Part shown: positions 9,017-15,863 of the stretch, piece by piece
Numbering within the stretch: the first letter of the stretch is position 1
How the letters are laid out: each line of letters opens with the position of its first letter
Assembly: GCF_003284925.1 (NCBI RefSeq)
Contig: NZ_QMEX01000034.1
Location: 1 to 34,261, forward strand
From: Mycolicibacter senuensis
Lineage (GTDB): Bacteria > Actinomycetota > Actinomycetes > Mycobacteriales > Mycobacteriaceae
Reading direction: 5' to 3'
Length of the DNA stretch: 34,261 nt
Program-made: the position numbers and the translations under genes
Notes under the pieces: generated by a model
What the model saw: only the letters and a program-made list of their open reading frames with translations
What the model was told of the DNA's origin: nothing
Databases searched by the model: none

Positions 9017-10702
9017 TCAGATCGCGTCGCGGTTACGCCACCGTTCCCAGCGGTTGCGCGGTCGGCGCAACGCCGACATCACCGTGCTCATCGGTGCGGC
9101 CTTGTGCTGCACCGGTTGCGCGGCTTCGGGCTGGACCAACGCCGGTTTCTCGCCTTCCCACCACACCGGTTCCAGCAGCGCCGAGACCACCGGGATCGCG
9201 CGCTGGACGCTCTTGCGTCCCCATTGACAGGCCCGCTCGATGGTGGCCGCCGACGGCGCCAGGTTGACCGGTGACAGTGTCGGGGAGAACCGGACCAAGT
9301 GGTCGGCGTAGGGGGCGTTGCGCACCATCTGCAGCTGGATCGCCTGGGTGATGGGCACCAGCCACAGGTGCCGCGGATCCCACTGCGGTTGGAAGCAGTC
9401 GAAGGCGAGGTAGCAGGCGTTGCGGGTGCCCAGCCGGCCGTCGCGGACCCGCTTCCAGGCCAGCTCGACGGGGACGTTGCTGGCCGCGCCGCCGTCCACC
9501 AGCGCGCCTACGTCGTTGTCGGCGAGCAGCGCATCGAACATCGGCACCATCCGAGGGTCCTTGGTCTCGTGATGCAGCACCCCGGGGATCGCCGAGGAGA
9601 ACGACGCCGCATCGACGACGTTGACGTCGCGGTCCGGGTCGTCGCCGCCGATGACCAGCGGTTTGACCACCCGTGGGTCGATGAAGGCGGCCGTCTGCCA
9701 CAGCCGGGCGGCCACCTGCGGGCCGAGTCCGATCGGCAGATAGGGGAATGAGCGCAGCTGCAGGGCGGCCAGCCGCTGATTGCGATACCGCGCCGGCAGG
9801 GCGGCAAAGGGCTGGCGGCGGACGCCGGCGACCACCGCGTCGAACGGGATGGCCAGCTCCGACATCCGCATCAGCTCGCCATCCTCGCCGCGGAACATGG
9901 CGTCGGCGAACTGATCGAAGTTCAGTGAGAACACCCCGGTCAGGCCGTGGCGCCGCCGCAGCCGTTCCGGTCCCAGGATGGCCCGGAACGACACCGTCTT
10001 CGCCCACGCGACGTACTCCTCGATGGGCACCGGCAGGGTCCGGCTGACCACCGATCCCAGGATCGAACCGAACGACGAGCCGATCAGATAGTCGGGGACC
10101 GGTCCGGCCTCCAACAGCGCATTCATGCCGCCGATGTAGACGAATCCGGCCCCGCCGCCACCGCCGAGCACGGTGACCAGCTTCTTGTGGCCCACCTCGG
10201 CGTCGAGTTCGCGTTGGGAGAACTCATAACCGTGGCGCTCGATCAGCTGCGCGCGCTGCTCGTCCTGATCGGCGGCCAGCCCGCCGAGTGCATCGCGCGC
10301 GGCGGTCAGCGCGATCACCGGGTCGCGCTCCTCGCGCAACGGGCCGTACAGAGCGTCGCTCACCCTGTCTCGCCACGGGGCCAGTTCTGCGCCGACGGAG
10401 ACATCACCGCGTCCGCGGCTGCCGTGTGGGCCGGCGGCCCCGGGCTCGAAGTCACCCAGCCGGGCGAAGTTCAGCAGGTAGCGCAGCCGGCGCAGCTGTT
10501 CGGCGGAGAGCACATCGGGATGGCGCAGCGAGTGCCGGATCAGCCGGTTCTCCATCTTCTGCAGCAGCAGGAGGGCGTCACCGGGGTCGACGGTATCGAC
10601 GACGTCGTCGGTGACGGCGTCCTCGGTGGTTCCGGGGATGTGCATCGGGTCAGGGCGGCGATCGACCATGCCGAGCATTGCTTCGACGAAGGGGATCTGC
10701 AT
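9017..10702 (-). CDS. Patatin-like phospholipase
   Basis: 561 aa with a patatin domain in the middle. It carries the Gly-rich oxyanion loop LGGGGGAGFVYIGGM (about 179-193), the nucleophile elbow GSSFGS (Ser about 210), and the catalytic Asp in VDGGAASNVP (about 403). The roughly 170 N-terminal residues contain a charged helical region and are not typical of short bacterial patatins. No signal peptide or TM segment is visible, so it is probably cytosolic or a peripheral membrane enzyme. It should hydrolyse acyl esters of phospholipids by the Ser-Asp dyad. AGGA sits about 10 nt before the ATG. It diverges from tRNA-Pro. Confidence 0.82.
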   Translation of the reverse strand: MQIPFVEAMLGMVDRRPDPMHIPGTTEDAVTDDVVDTVDPGDALLLLQKMENRLIRHSLRHPDVLSAEQLRRLRYLLNFARLGDFEPGAAGPHGSRGRGDVSVGAELAPWRDRVSDALYGPLREERDPVIALTAARDALGGLAADQDEQRAQLIERHGYEFSQRELDAEVGHKKLVTVLGGGGGAGFVYIGGMNALLEAGPVPDYLIGSSFGSILGSVVSRTLPVPIEEYVAWAKTVSFRAILGPERLRRRHGLTGVFSLNFDQFADAMFRGEDGELMRMSELAIPFDAVVAGVRRQPFAALPARYRNQRLAALQLRSFPYLPIGLGPQVAARLWQTAAFIDPRVVKPLVIGGDDPDRDVNVVDAASFSSAIPGVLHHETKDPRMVPMFDALLADNDVGALVDGGAASNVPVELAWKRVRDGRLGTRNACYLAFDCFQPQWDPRHLWLVPITQAIQLQMVRNAPYADHLVRFSPTLSPVNLAPSAATIERACQWGRKSVQRAIPVVSALLEPVWWEGEKPALVQPEAAQPVQHKAAPMSTVMSALRRPRNRWERWRNRDAI

Positions 10703-10863
10703 CAGTCGCGGTTCCTGGGGTTCTGGGCGTTGCGGAGGGGAGGCACGCTCGCGTGGCGAGCCTACGCGTCTCGATCCGGGCGGCTGGTGCCCTCACGCGG
10801 GTTCGGTGCGCCGTGTTGCTTGCGGTAGGCTTTCGACCTGCTGCCGGGGTTGTTCGGCAGTGG

Positions 10864-10940
10864 CGGGCTGTGGCGCAGTTTGGTAGCGCACTTGACTGGG
10901 GGTCAAGTGGTCGCAGGTTCAAATCCTGTCAGCCCGACCA
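10864..10940 (+). tRNA. tRNA-Pro (anticodon GGG), target of the integrated element
   Basis: A complete 77-nt cloverleaf. The acceptor arm CGGGCTG (10864-10870) pairs with CAGCCCG (10930-10936), followed by A73 and an encoded CCA (10938-10940). The D-arm is GCGC...GCGC, and the anticodon arm is CTTGA-CTGGGGG-TCAAG (10891-10907) with GGG at 10898-10900. The T-arm is GCAGG-TTCAAAT-CCTGT. It reads CCC (and CCU by wobble) codons. The 3' part from 10913 onward lies in the attachment core, so bases after 10938, including the end of CCA, come from the element (see attL). No promoter is obvious in the 160 bp to the patatin start. Confidence 0.96.
10913..10938 (+). other. attL core (tRNA-Pro side)
   Basis: A 26-bp sequence starting GCAGGTTCAAATCC and ending CAGCCCGAC, repeated exactly at 20089-20114 in the same orientation. 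It covers the T-arm and the 3' acceptor strand of tRNA-Pro, the usual place for tyrosine-integrase attachment cores. The match ends on both sides at the next base (C/A before, C/A after). Confidence 0.93.
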
Positions 10941-10953
10941 TATGACCAGCGCG

Positions 10954-10982
10954 GATGCAAATCCGTGCAAGGTACGTGCAAG
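10954..10982 (+). other. Probable integrase arm-type sites, attL side
   Basis: Two copies of CGTGCAAG (10964-10971 with its leading C; 10975-10982) and a weaker GATGCAAA just before place TGCAA cores at 10956, 10966 and 10977, about one helical turn apart. The same paired motif occurs in the other arm at 19952-19971. Paired direct repeats about 11 bp apart in both arms of an attachment site are the pattern of tyrosine-integrase N-domain binding sites. Confidence 0.6.
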
Positions 10983-11013
10983 ACGCGACGTGGCCCCAAC
11001 AGAGGGAGTCACG

Positions 11014-11397
11014 ATGAACCGCACCACACCCGCTAAGGCTCGTTTCGAGGTCGTGTCGGAGGGCAGTGCAACGCTGCCGAACATGATGACAACCACCACA
11101 CACACCGACCTGCCCATCCCGACTGGCGCGACCACCGTCGACGATTGGGAGGGTGGCGGCCGGCTCTTCACCGGTTCCACCATGAAAACCATCGAAGCGT
11201 CAGGCACGCTGCGTGACGACGTATGCGTCTACACGGGCGGCCTGCAGCACGACGACGGCACCTACTCGTGGGAGGTTGTCGCCGGCAACCTGCACGCCGA
11301 CCACCCGTTGACCGCAGCCCAGGCCCGCCAGATCGGTGAGGCGCTGATCGCGGCAGCCGACGAGCTCGACGCGATCGCCGGGGCGGTGACCCGATGA
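11014..11397 (+). CDS. Hypothetical protein, cargo operon gene 1
   Basis: 127 aa. I do not recognise the family. The ATG at 11014 has GAGGGAG 6-7 nt upstream; the frame runs further left through the tRNA but that part is not coding. There is no signal peptide. The C-terminal 80 residues (DWEGGGRLF... LTAAQARQIGEALIAAADELDAI) share an architecture with the next gene product: an acidic W/D-E-G-R-L start, an LQ..DG turn and a final helix with aaQaR...AAD. The two look like distant tandem paralogues. The ATGA overlap with gene 2 indicates one operon, the first after attL. Confidence 0.65.
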   Translation: MNRTTPAKARFEVVSEGSATLPNMMTTTTHTDLPIPTGATTVDDWEGGGRLFTGSTMKTIEASGTLRDDVCVYTGGLQHDDGTYSWEVVAGNLHADHPLTAAQARQIGEALIAAADELDAIAGAVTR

Positions 11398-11666
11398 CCG
11401 CGACGACAGTGCCGCAACTGCCCATCGGAGCCACCCGCGCGCACGAGTTCGACCCGGAGGACGGCAACCGCCTCATCTGCGCCGAGCTGGGCGAGGTGGA
11501 GTTGTACGCGTTGCAGGGGTATGACGGCAATCTGACCAGCGTCGGCGCGCTAGTCAATCAGGGGGACGACCACTGCAGCGTCGGGTATTCAGCGGCGCAG
11601 CTCCGTGCCTTGATCCCCATGCTGGAGCGCGCCGCCGACCTCGCCGAGCAGTGGGCGGCGCTATGA
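11394..11666 (+). CDS. Hypothetical protein, cargo operon gene 2
   Basis: 90 aa, acidic, no TM or signal peptide, family not recognised. It begins inside the stop of gene 1 (ATGA) and overlaps gene 3 the same way (ATGA at 11663), so the three are translationally coupled. The order EFDPEDGNRL, YALQGYDGN, SAAQLRALIPMLERAADLAEQ mirrors segments of gene 1 and suggests duplication and divergence. A regulatory or accessory role is possible, but nothing in the sequence shows it. Confidence 0.6.
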   Translation: MTATTVPQLPIGATRAHEFDPEDGNRLICAELGEVELYALQGYDGNLTSVGALVNQGDDHCSVGYSAAQLRALIPMLERAADLAEQWAAL

Positions 11667-11905
11667 GAACCGCCGGCGCTGCCGTCCTGCTGGCCCTGAG
11701 CGCCATCCTCGCCGCCCCGGCGCACGCGGACCCAGCGGGCAGTGCGATCTGCCGACTCCTGGCCGCCGGAAACACACCCGAGGGTCTGGAGAACTCGGTC
11801 ACGGTGCGCCAGGTGCTCGGGCCGGACGCCACCGATGCCGATGCGCGGGTGTATATCCGCACCGTGGTCGCTGGGCAGTGTCCGCAGTACTTGTGGCGGT
11901 TCTAG
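11663..11905 (+). CDS. Small exported DUF732-like protein, cargo operon gene 3
   Basis: 80 aa. A signal peptide (MRTAGAAVLLALSAILAAPAHA) ends in a good AxA-type cleavage site before DPAG. The mature 58 residues carry two Cys (AICRLL and GQCPQ) that could form one disulfide, and the helical, C-terminal CP pattern of DUF732-type mycobacterial secreted proteins. The mature part differs at only a few positions from the chromosomal gene ending at 22398, just outside attR, so this is either captured host cargo or a shared recent origin. It overlaps gene 2 by ATGA and is followed by two terminator hairpins. Function unknown. Confidence 0.7.
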   Translation: MRTAGAAVLLALSAILAAPAHADPAGSAICRLLAAGNTPEGLENSVTVRQVLGPDATDADARVYIRTVVAGQCPQYLWRF

Positions 11906-11919
11906 CATCGACCACCGAC

Positions 11920-11958
11920 AGAACCGGCCCCTGGCGATTGCTGGGGGCCGGTTCTTTG
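11920..11958 (+). terminator. Rho-independent terminator of the cargo operon
   Basis: AGAACCGGCCCC (11920-11931) pairs perfectly with GGGGCCGGTTCT (11944-11955) around a 12-nt loop and is followed by TT. It lies 14 nt after the stop of cargo gene 3. Stem strength makes this the clearest intrinsic terminator in the window. Confidence 0.8.
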
Positions 11959-11990
11959 TATCAACCTTTGTGCCATGCGGGCGCGGGGTG

Positions 11991-12024
11991 ACCGGCTCTG
12001 GCGGACATGCTGGGGCCGGTTTTC
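11991..12024 (+). terminator. Second, weaker terminator-like hairpin
   Basis: ACCGGC (11991-11996) pairs with GCCGGT (12015-12020), followed by TTTC. It has the same polarity as the first terminator, giving a tandem stop between the plus-strand cargo operon and the convergent minus-strand genes. Confidence 0.4.
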
Positions 12025-12030
12025 GTGCCC

Positions 12031-12055
12031 AGTCGTTAGGCGCCGACGAACGACT
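12031..12055. repeat. 25-nt hairpin element, copy A
   Basis: AGTCGTT-AGGCGCCGACG-AACGACT. It shares the layout and most core bases with copy B at 12600-12624, but the stem flanks differ in a compensating way. It lies just beyond the 3' end of the 154-aa gene. Confidence 0.55.
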
Positions 12056-12101
12056 CGTAGGTGTCCCGGGGTCGTGGAACCCCCTTGGTGGCCCGCCGGG
12101 C

Positions 12102-12566
12102 TTACGCGCCCTCTATAGCCTTCATCTCGACGTAGGCGCGGATGATCTCCGGTAGCCGGAACGCTCCCTTGTGCTCGGACACCATCGGAATCAGGCAGGC
12201 ATCTGGCCCCACCCGATCGGAACTGGCCAGACGAACAATGGCGCCGTAGCCCTTCTCTAACTCGCCGGCCCGGTGCTCGATGATGTACGCCCGGTCCTCA
12301 GGGCGCACGTTCGACGACCACCAGTGGTCCAATTGTTCGCGGATCACCTCTAGTTGGCCCGCAACCCCGCCAGCAAGCCTCAAAGACCCCGGCTCGCCGC
12401 CCGATACCCAATGAGCGTCCTGGCAGACGCCTGGGCCGTTCGGGAGCGCAAACCGAACTGCAAGGTCATTGCTCAAGGCACCGCGCGGGTTCCGCAGCAG
12501 GCGAACCTGCAGGTGCGGGTGCAACTGGTAGAACCACGACAGGTCACTAGCATTAGCTTCAGACAT
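12102..12566 (-). CDS. Hypothetical protein of the element (last gene of the minus-strand module)
   Basis: 154 aa from the ATG at 12566; the frame extends to 12728 but that part overlaps the tail gene end and has no likely start. I do not recognise the family. It is soluble, rich in Trp/His near the start (SDLSWFYQLHPHLQVRL) and helical in the C-terminal half (LPEIIRAYVEMKAIEGA). There is no Shine-Dalgarno, but TAGCGT ends 7 nt before the ATG, which fits a leaderless mRNA. Copies of a 25-nt hairpin flank the gene on both sides. This and its own promoter make it look like an independently acquired moron-type gene placed after the tail gene. Confidence 0.6.
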   Translation of the reverse strand: MSEANASDLSWFYQLHPHLQVRLLRNPRGALSNDLAVRFALPNGPGVCQDAHWVSGGEPGSLRLAGGVAGQLEVIREQLDHWWSSNVRPEDRAYIIEHRAGELEKGYGAIVRLASSDRVGPDACLIPMVSEHKGAFRLPEIIRAYVEMKAIEGA

Positions 12567-12573
12567 GAGCGGG

Positions 12574-12579
12574 ACGCTA
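12574..12579 (-). promoter_or_regulatory. Candidate -10 for a leaderless transcript of the 154-aa gene
   Basis: On the minus strand TAGCGT (TANNNT) is separated from the ATG at 12566 by 7 nt, so transcription would start at or next to the start codon. Leaderless mRNAs are common in mycobacteria. Confidence 0.35.
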
Positions 12580-12599
12580 CGCCCGACGACCGACAACGC

Positions 12600-12624
12600 A
12601 ACCGTTAGCCGGCGACGAACGGTT
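12600..12624. repeat. 25-nt hairpin element, copy B
   Basis: AACCGTT-AGCCGGCGACG-AACGGTT. Arms of 7 and a spacer of 11 match copy A in size. The shared bases are GTTAG, CGACGAAC and a 6-bp GC palindrome that is GGCGCC in A and GCCGGC in B. It lies 34 nt upstream of the 154-aa gene start. Confidence 0.55.
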
Positions 12625-12687
12625 CCTATTACCGTGCGTCTACGGCCCACAGTTGCCGAAGACGGGCAAAGGATTACGGGTTGCTGG

Positions 12688-14466
12688 CTAGTACAAGTCG
12701 TTTGATCCAAATAGGGTACCCACGGCATTCCACATTGTTTGAATTGTCCGAACCGCTTGGCCTAGTGGGTCTTCCTGCTCGGAATCGGTGCCGATGGTGA
12801 CCTCGAACGTCTTCGGCGTCGACTCGTCGTAGTGCATCCGGATCGCGTTGAACTGGTCGGTGTAGAGCAAGCCGTCAATCTCGAATAGTGCGCGGGTGCC
12901 CAAATCGAAGTCGTAGAACACCGAGTAGGGGCGGCGATTCCAGATAGCAACCTTGAACGCCTGATACGGCCGGGTCTTCCAATGCCCTTGGCGCAGGGTG
13001 AGTGCCGAGCTGATGGTGTAGGCGGTCCCGCCACCCTCCTGCGTGAAGTACTCCAGGTATCCGAAGTTGCCGCTTGAGATTTCGCGCAACGGGTCGGTGT
13101 AGCGCATGAACGCCAGCAGCATGTTGTCGAACTGGCCTTGGTAGACCTCTTCCAGGCCGGAGCCTTGAGGCGCAGGGCCGGTTTGGTTCGTGGGACCGCC
13201 ACCAACGTTGACGATTTGAAATTGGCTCAGGGCATATTTGATGCCGAATGTCTGTAACTGATTCACCCAGCCGGGACTCTTGCCGCCGACCAGGATCGAC
13301 TTGGCTTTGCTCTTGAAGATCGCCCGCTCGGAGGTCTTGATCGGAGACGTTGGTGTGGAGTCGCGGAACACGATGGAGGGCAGCTTCGGCGCGATGCCCA
13401 ACATGTCTCGGATGTAGGGCGGCACAGGGTTATTGGTGCGCGGGTCAATCGCGTCAGCGTCGACGAATGAGTACAGCAGCTCCGAGATCAGGTCATCAGC
13501 CGTGGCTGCGACCAGGTTCACCGCACCATCGACAGCGGTGCCGGTCAGGCCCACTACGCCCGACTTGTCCTCAACCGCAAGAACAATGCACGCGCGTCCC
13601 GGACGCGCCGCCTCCTGGCCGATCAGCGCAGCCAGCTCCGGATGCGGGGAATCCTCATCCTCCGGCAACCAGGTGTAGGCGCGAACATTACAGCCGGAAT
13701 CCTTGAGCAATCCGGCTGTGGTGTCGTGCGCCGGCGACCATCGCGTAGCGATCACACTGAACCGGCTGGTGTCGGTGAAGGGATTCACGAACTGCATTTG
13801 GATCGGCCAGTTCAGCGGCGACCACAGCTTGCCGTCCGACAACGGCTTCACCCACGCGCCAGGATTTAGGGCATTGTCGATGATGCCCAACGGGGGCCAG
13901 AAGATGCGGGCCAGGTTGATGAACCCGGTCGTTGACACAATCGTGCGCGTGTTGCCAGGCAGCACCCACGCCTTGAGGGGCTGGATCTCCGGGGCGAACC
14001 ACGGCGTGGCCGCGAAATACAAGTGCTTCCAATGCTCGCGGTTCTCGGCGACGTCAAAGTGCAACTCGTGCAAGCCCTGTTCGGTGCGCACGTTGCGCAC
14101 GGCAGTCACCTTGCCGCCCCACCGCCACCGCCAGTTGCGATTGTTCGGATAAGGATCGATGGTGATGTTCAGGTCGTCGTTCGCCCGCACATCGGTGCGG
14201 AGGAACTTGTTGATCCAGTCCGAGCCGCGCACCACAATCGAGCCCGTGCCCGTGTCATGCAGGCGCTGCTCGACATCGACAGACTTCTCACCGCCGATAC
14301 GGCCGATGAAGTTGTGGTCCTTGTCCCACAACCGGATCAACGGCCTTTTGCGTGATTCGGCGTCCTTGACCTGACGCTTGGCGTGCGCGTAGCGGTAGGC
14401 AGAGATCGGGGACGTCAGCGGGTCGGGGACACCGCCCTCGCCGGGGGCGGGTAGCTTGATTACCAT
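12688..14466 (-). CDS. Phage minor tail protein (siphovirus Gp28/Gp37-like)
   Basis: 592 aa from the ATG at 14466; the frame extends to 14574 through the repeats but has no better start. It resembles, from memory, the roughly 600-aa minor tail proteins of siphoviral mycobacteriophages (L5 gp28 type), which belong to the baseplate/tail tip. Readable features are RPLIRLWDKDHNFIGRI near the N-terminus, a Trp-rich strand NRNWRWRWGGKVTAV, a central variable region, and a beta-rich C-terminal half (LEVYQGQFDNMLLAFMRYTD, then FEVTIGTDSEQEDP). No other tail gene (tape measure, tube, assembly chaperone) is present in the element. The 5' leader holds four GTTTGCTGG-type repeats within 53 bp of the start. 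Confidence 0.78.
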   Translation of the reverse strand: MVIKLPAPGEGGVPDPLTSPISAYRYAHAKRQVKDAESRKRPLIRLWDKDHNFIGRIGGEKSVDVEQRLHDTGTGSIVVRGSDWINKFLRTDVRANDDLNITIDPYPNNRNWRWRWGGKVTAVRNVRTEQGLHELHFDVAENREHWKHLYFAATPWFAPEIQPLKAWVLPGNTRTIVSTTGFINLARIFWPPLGIIDNALNPGAWVKPLSDGKLWSPLNWPIQMQFVNPFTDTSRFSVIATRWSPAHDTTAGLLKDSGCNVRAYTWLPEDEDSPHPELAALIGQEAARPGRACIVLAVEDKSGVVGLTGTAVDGAVNLVAATADDLISELLYSFVDADAIDPRTNNPVPPYIRDMLGIAPKLPSIVFRDSTPTSPIKTSERAIFKSKAKSILVGGKSPGWVNQLQTFGIKYALSQFQIVNVGGGPTNQTGPAPQGSGLEEVYQGQFDNMLLAFMRYTDPLREISSGNFGYLEYFTQEGGGTAYTISSALTLRQGHWKTRPYQAFKVAIWNRRPYSVFYDFDLGTRALFEIDGLLYTDQFNAIRMHYDESTPKTFEVTIGTDSEQEDPLGQAVRTIQTMWNAVGTLFGSNDLY

Positions 14467-14480
14467 GGCCGAACCCCGAC

Positions 14481-14742
14481 ATTTGCTACGTTTGCCGGAG
14501 TTTGCTGGAAGTTTGCTGGCCAGGCCGCAAAAGTTCCCCGGGAAGCGTACATAAAGTATTCCGAGCCCGCGCACGATGATTTGCCCACCCCACGGTAGGG
14601 GGTCGCTACCGGGCTTATCATCGCAGGTAGGCGATGTTTTGATGTTTGCTGGTCGTTTGGCCTGGTCGTGAGGTCAGTGGGCATGTCCCGACATCCAAAT
14701 GTTTGCTGGAAAGTTTGCTGAGGAGTTTGCTGGGTTTGCTTG
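14481..14742. repeat. GTTTGCTGG iteron array (candidate origin or control region)
   Basis: Nine-bp direct repeats, all in one orientation. Cluster 1 has variants at 14481 and 14490 and exact copies at 14500-14508 and 14511-14519. A single exact copy lies at 14644-14652. Cluster 2 has exact copies at 14701-14709 and 14725-14733 and one-mismatch copies at 14713-14721 and 14734-14742. Spacing inside clusters is 9-12 bp, about one helical turn. The frame is not coding here. The region between clusters holds the only A/T-rich patch nearby (GTACATAAAGTATTCC). Iterons beside a primase-encoding satellite suggest a replication origin; a regulatory role for the tail-gene promoter is the alternative. 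Confidence 0.6.
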
Positions 14743-14753
14743 GGGGCGGCGGA

Positions 14754-14885
14754 CCGAGTGGTAACCGGTCACTCGGCCCGCCGCAGGTGCAGGTGAGCGG
14801 GCGAACCGCTCGGGCCTGCACCGTGGGGGCGCAGCCTCGACGCGAGGTCGAAAGGAGTCGAAATCCCCTCGCGGAAGCTGCGCCC
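14754..14885. other. Three stacked hairpins between capsid and tail genes
   Basis: Hairpin 1: CCGAGTG (14754-14760) with CACTCGG (14770-14776). Hairpin 2: GGTGCAGG-T-GAGCGG (14786-14800) with CCGCTC-GGG-CCTGCACC (14806-14822), loop GCGAA. Hairpin 3: GGGCGCAGC (14827-14835) with GCTGCGCCC (14877-14885), enclosing a smaller CCTCG-ACG-CGAGG stem. Together with the iterons this fills the gene-free stretch 14467-14890. Hairpin 3 starts 5 nt after the capsid stop on the minus strand and may end or protect the capsid mRNA. The whole block could also be a packaging or origin structure. Confidence 0.5.
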
Positions 14886-14890
14886 TGTCC

Positions 14891-15736
14891 TTAGCTCTCG
14901 GCGTCGTCGTCGGCGACCGTGAACCGGCCCAGCCGGCTGGGCCGCACGACGCTCCAGCCCACAGCCCACGTGGCGCGCATGACCACGGCGTGGGCCTTGA
15001 AGGCGGCATGCTCGGACACCGCCACCTCGACGGGGCCAACGGCCGAGACGACCTGCGTGCGGTCGATCACCAAACCGGTGTTCGACGGCAGCCACCGTGA
15101 GCGCAGCACCGGCAGGGACAGCAACAGGGGGGCAGCGTCGTCGGTGCCGGCGCCGAGCAAGGAGGCGTTGATCTGGTCGCCGCCTACCTTCAGCTTGCGC
15201 AGGTTCGCCCAGGTTTTGGGGTCGACAATGATGCCGCTGGGGTGGGCGCCGTTGTTCTCCAGCGTGGCAATCAGGTCGATCAGGGCATCGAGGTCGCCGT
15301 CGACTTCACCGCCGTTGACCACTCCGGTGACATTCAGCAGGCCGGTGGATGGCTGGCTGGAAGCGTCACCAAGGTAGGCGTTGTCACACTTTTGAATGAG
15401 GTCGCGGGCCACCGACATCGAGACCTGCTCGGCGGTCTGGGTGGAGCGATACTGCTGGCTTGATAGTGTCACCAACCTTGATATGCGCTTGCTATGTAGC
15501 ACGACTTCATCGAGGTCCGGCGCGTCGTCGGTGATCTCGGCGGCCTCGTTGACGTAGGCGGCGCTCTCGGCGTCGGTCACGAACGCCACGCGAACGGATG
15601 GCTCGTCGCCCTCGATGGAGCCGGCCACAGTGGAGGTCTGCAACAGCAAGGCATCACCGACGACATCAGGCGGGGAGAAAAAGACGCTATCTGGCCGCCA
15701 CGGATAGTCAGCCGTGGCGGTAGTCAAAGTAGCCAT
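14891..15736 (-). CDS. HK97-fold major capsid protein
   Basis: 281 aa. The segment VAFVTDAESAAYVNEAAEITDDAPDL is the E-loop/N-arm region typical of actinophage capsids. LDEVVLHSKRISRLVTLS and the spine helix (TAEQVSMSVARDLIQKCDNAYLG) match the HK97 fold, and the A-domain follows (HPSGIIVDPKTWANLRKLK, then a C-terminal strand VVMRATWAVGWSVVRPSRLGRF). It is shorter than capsids with a fused delta/scaffold domain, in agreement with the separate scaffold gene upstream. AGAG lies about 9 nt before the ATG at 15736. The product would build the element's own head. Confidence 0.85.
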   Translation of the reverse strand: MATLTTATADYPWRPDSVFFSPPDVVGDALLLQTSTVAGSIEGDEPSVRVAFVTDAESAAYVNEAAEITDDAPDLDEVVLHSKRISRLVTLSSQQYRSTQTAEQVSMSVARDLIQKCDNAYLGDASSQPSTGLLNVTGVVNGGEVDGDLDALIDLIATLENNGAHPSGIIVDPKTWANLRKLKVGGDQINASLLGAGTDDAAPLLLSLPVLRSRWLPSNTGLVIDRTQVVSAVGPVEVAVSEHAAFKAHAVVMRATWAVGWSVVRPSRLGRFTVADDDAES

Positions 15737-15779
15737 AACTCAAGCTCTTTCGGATCGGCACAGGCCGCGAAAGCGCAAA

Positions 15780-15822
15780 GGCGGCAGCCTGCGAAAACTG
15801 GTTAGTCTTCACGGCTGCCGCC
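15780..15822 (-). promoter_or_regulatory. Hairpin between scaffold and capsid genes
   Basis: GGCGGCAGCC (15780-15789) pairs perfectly with GGCTGCCGCC (15813-15822) around a 23-nt loop, in the 127-nt gap between scaffold stop and capsid start. No U-tract follows on the minus strand, so an mRNA-processing or stability element that raises capsid over scaffold output is more likely than a terminator. Confidence 0.45.
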
Positions 15823-15863
15823 TGGGCTAGTCCGGCGCCCCCACTGGGGTACGCCCGTCCAGT

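Noticed and set aside
14481..14742. The repeated GTTTGCTGG motifs as a CRISPR array
   Set aside because: Units are 9 bp with 0-3 bp between most of them; there are no 25-40 bp spacers of constant length, no leader and no cas genes.
14827..14885. tmRNA or tRNA-like RNA in hairpin 3 (contains GTCGAAATCCCC)
   Set aside because: The T-loop-like piece has only a 3-bp stem and no acceptor or tag-reading part; treated as an unspecified hairpin.
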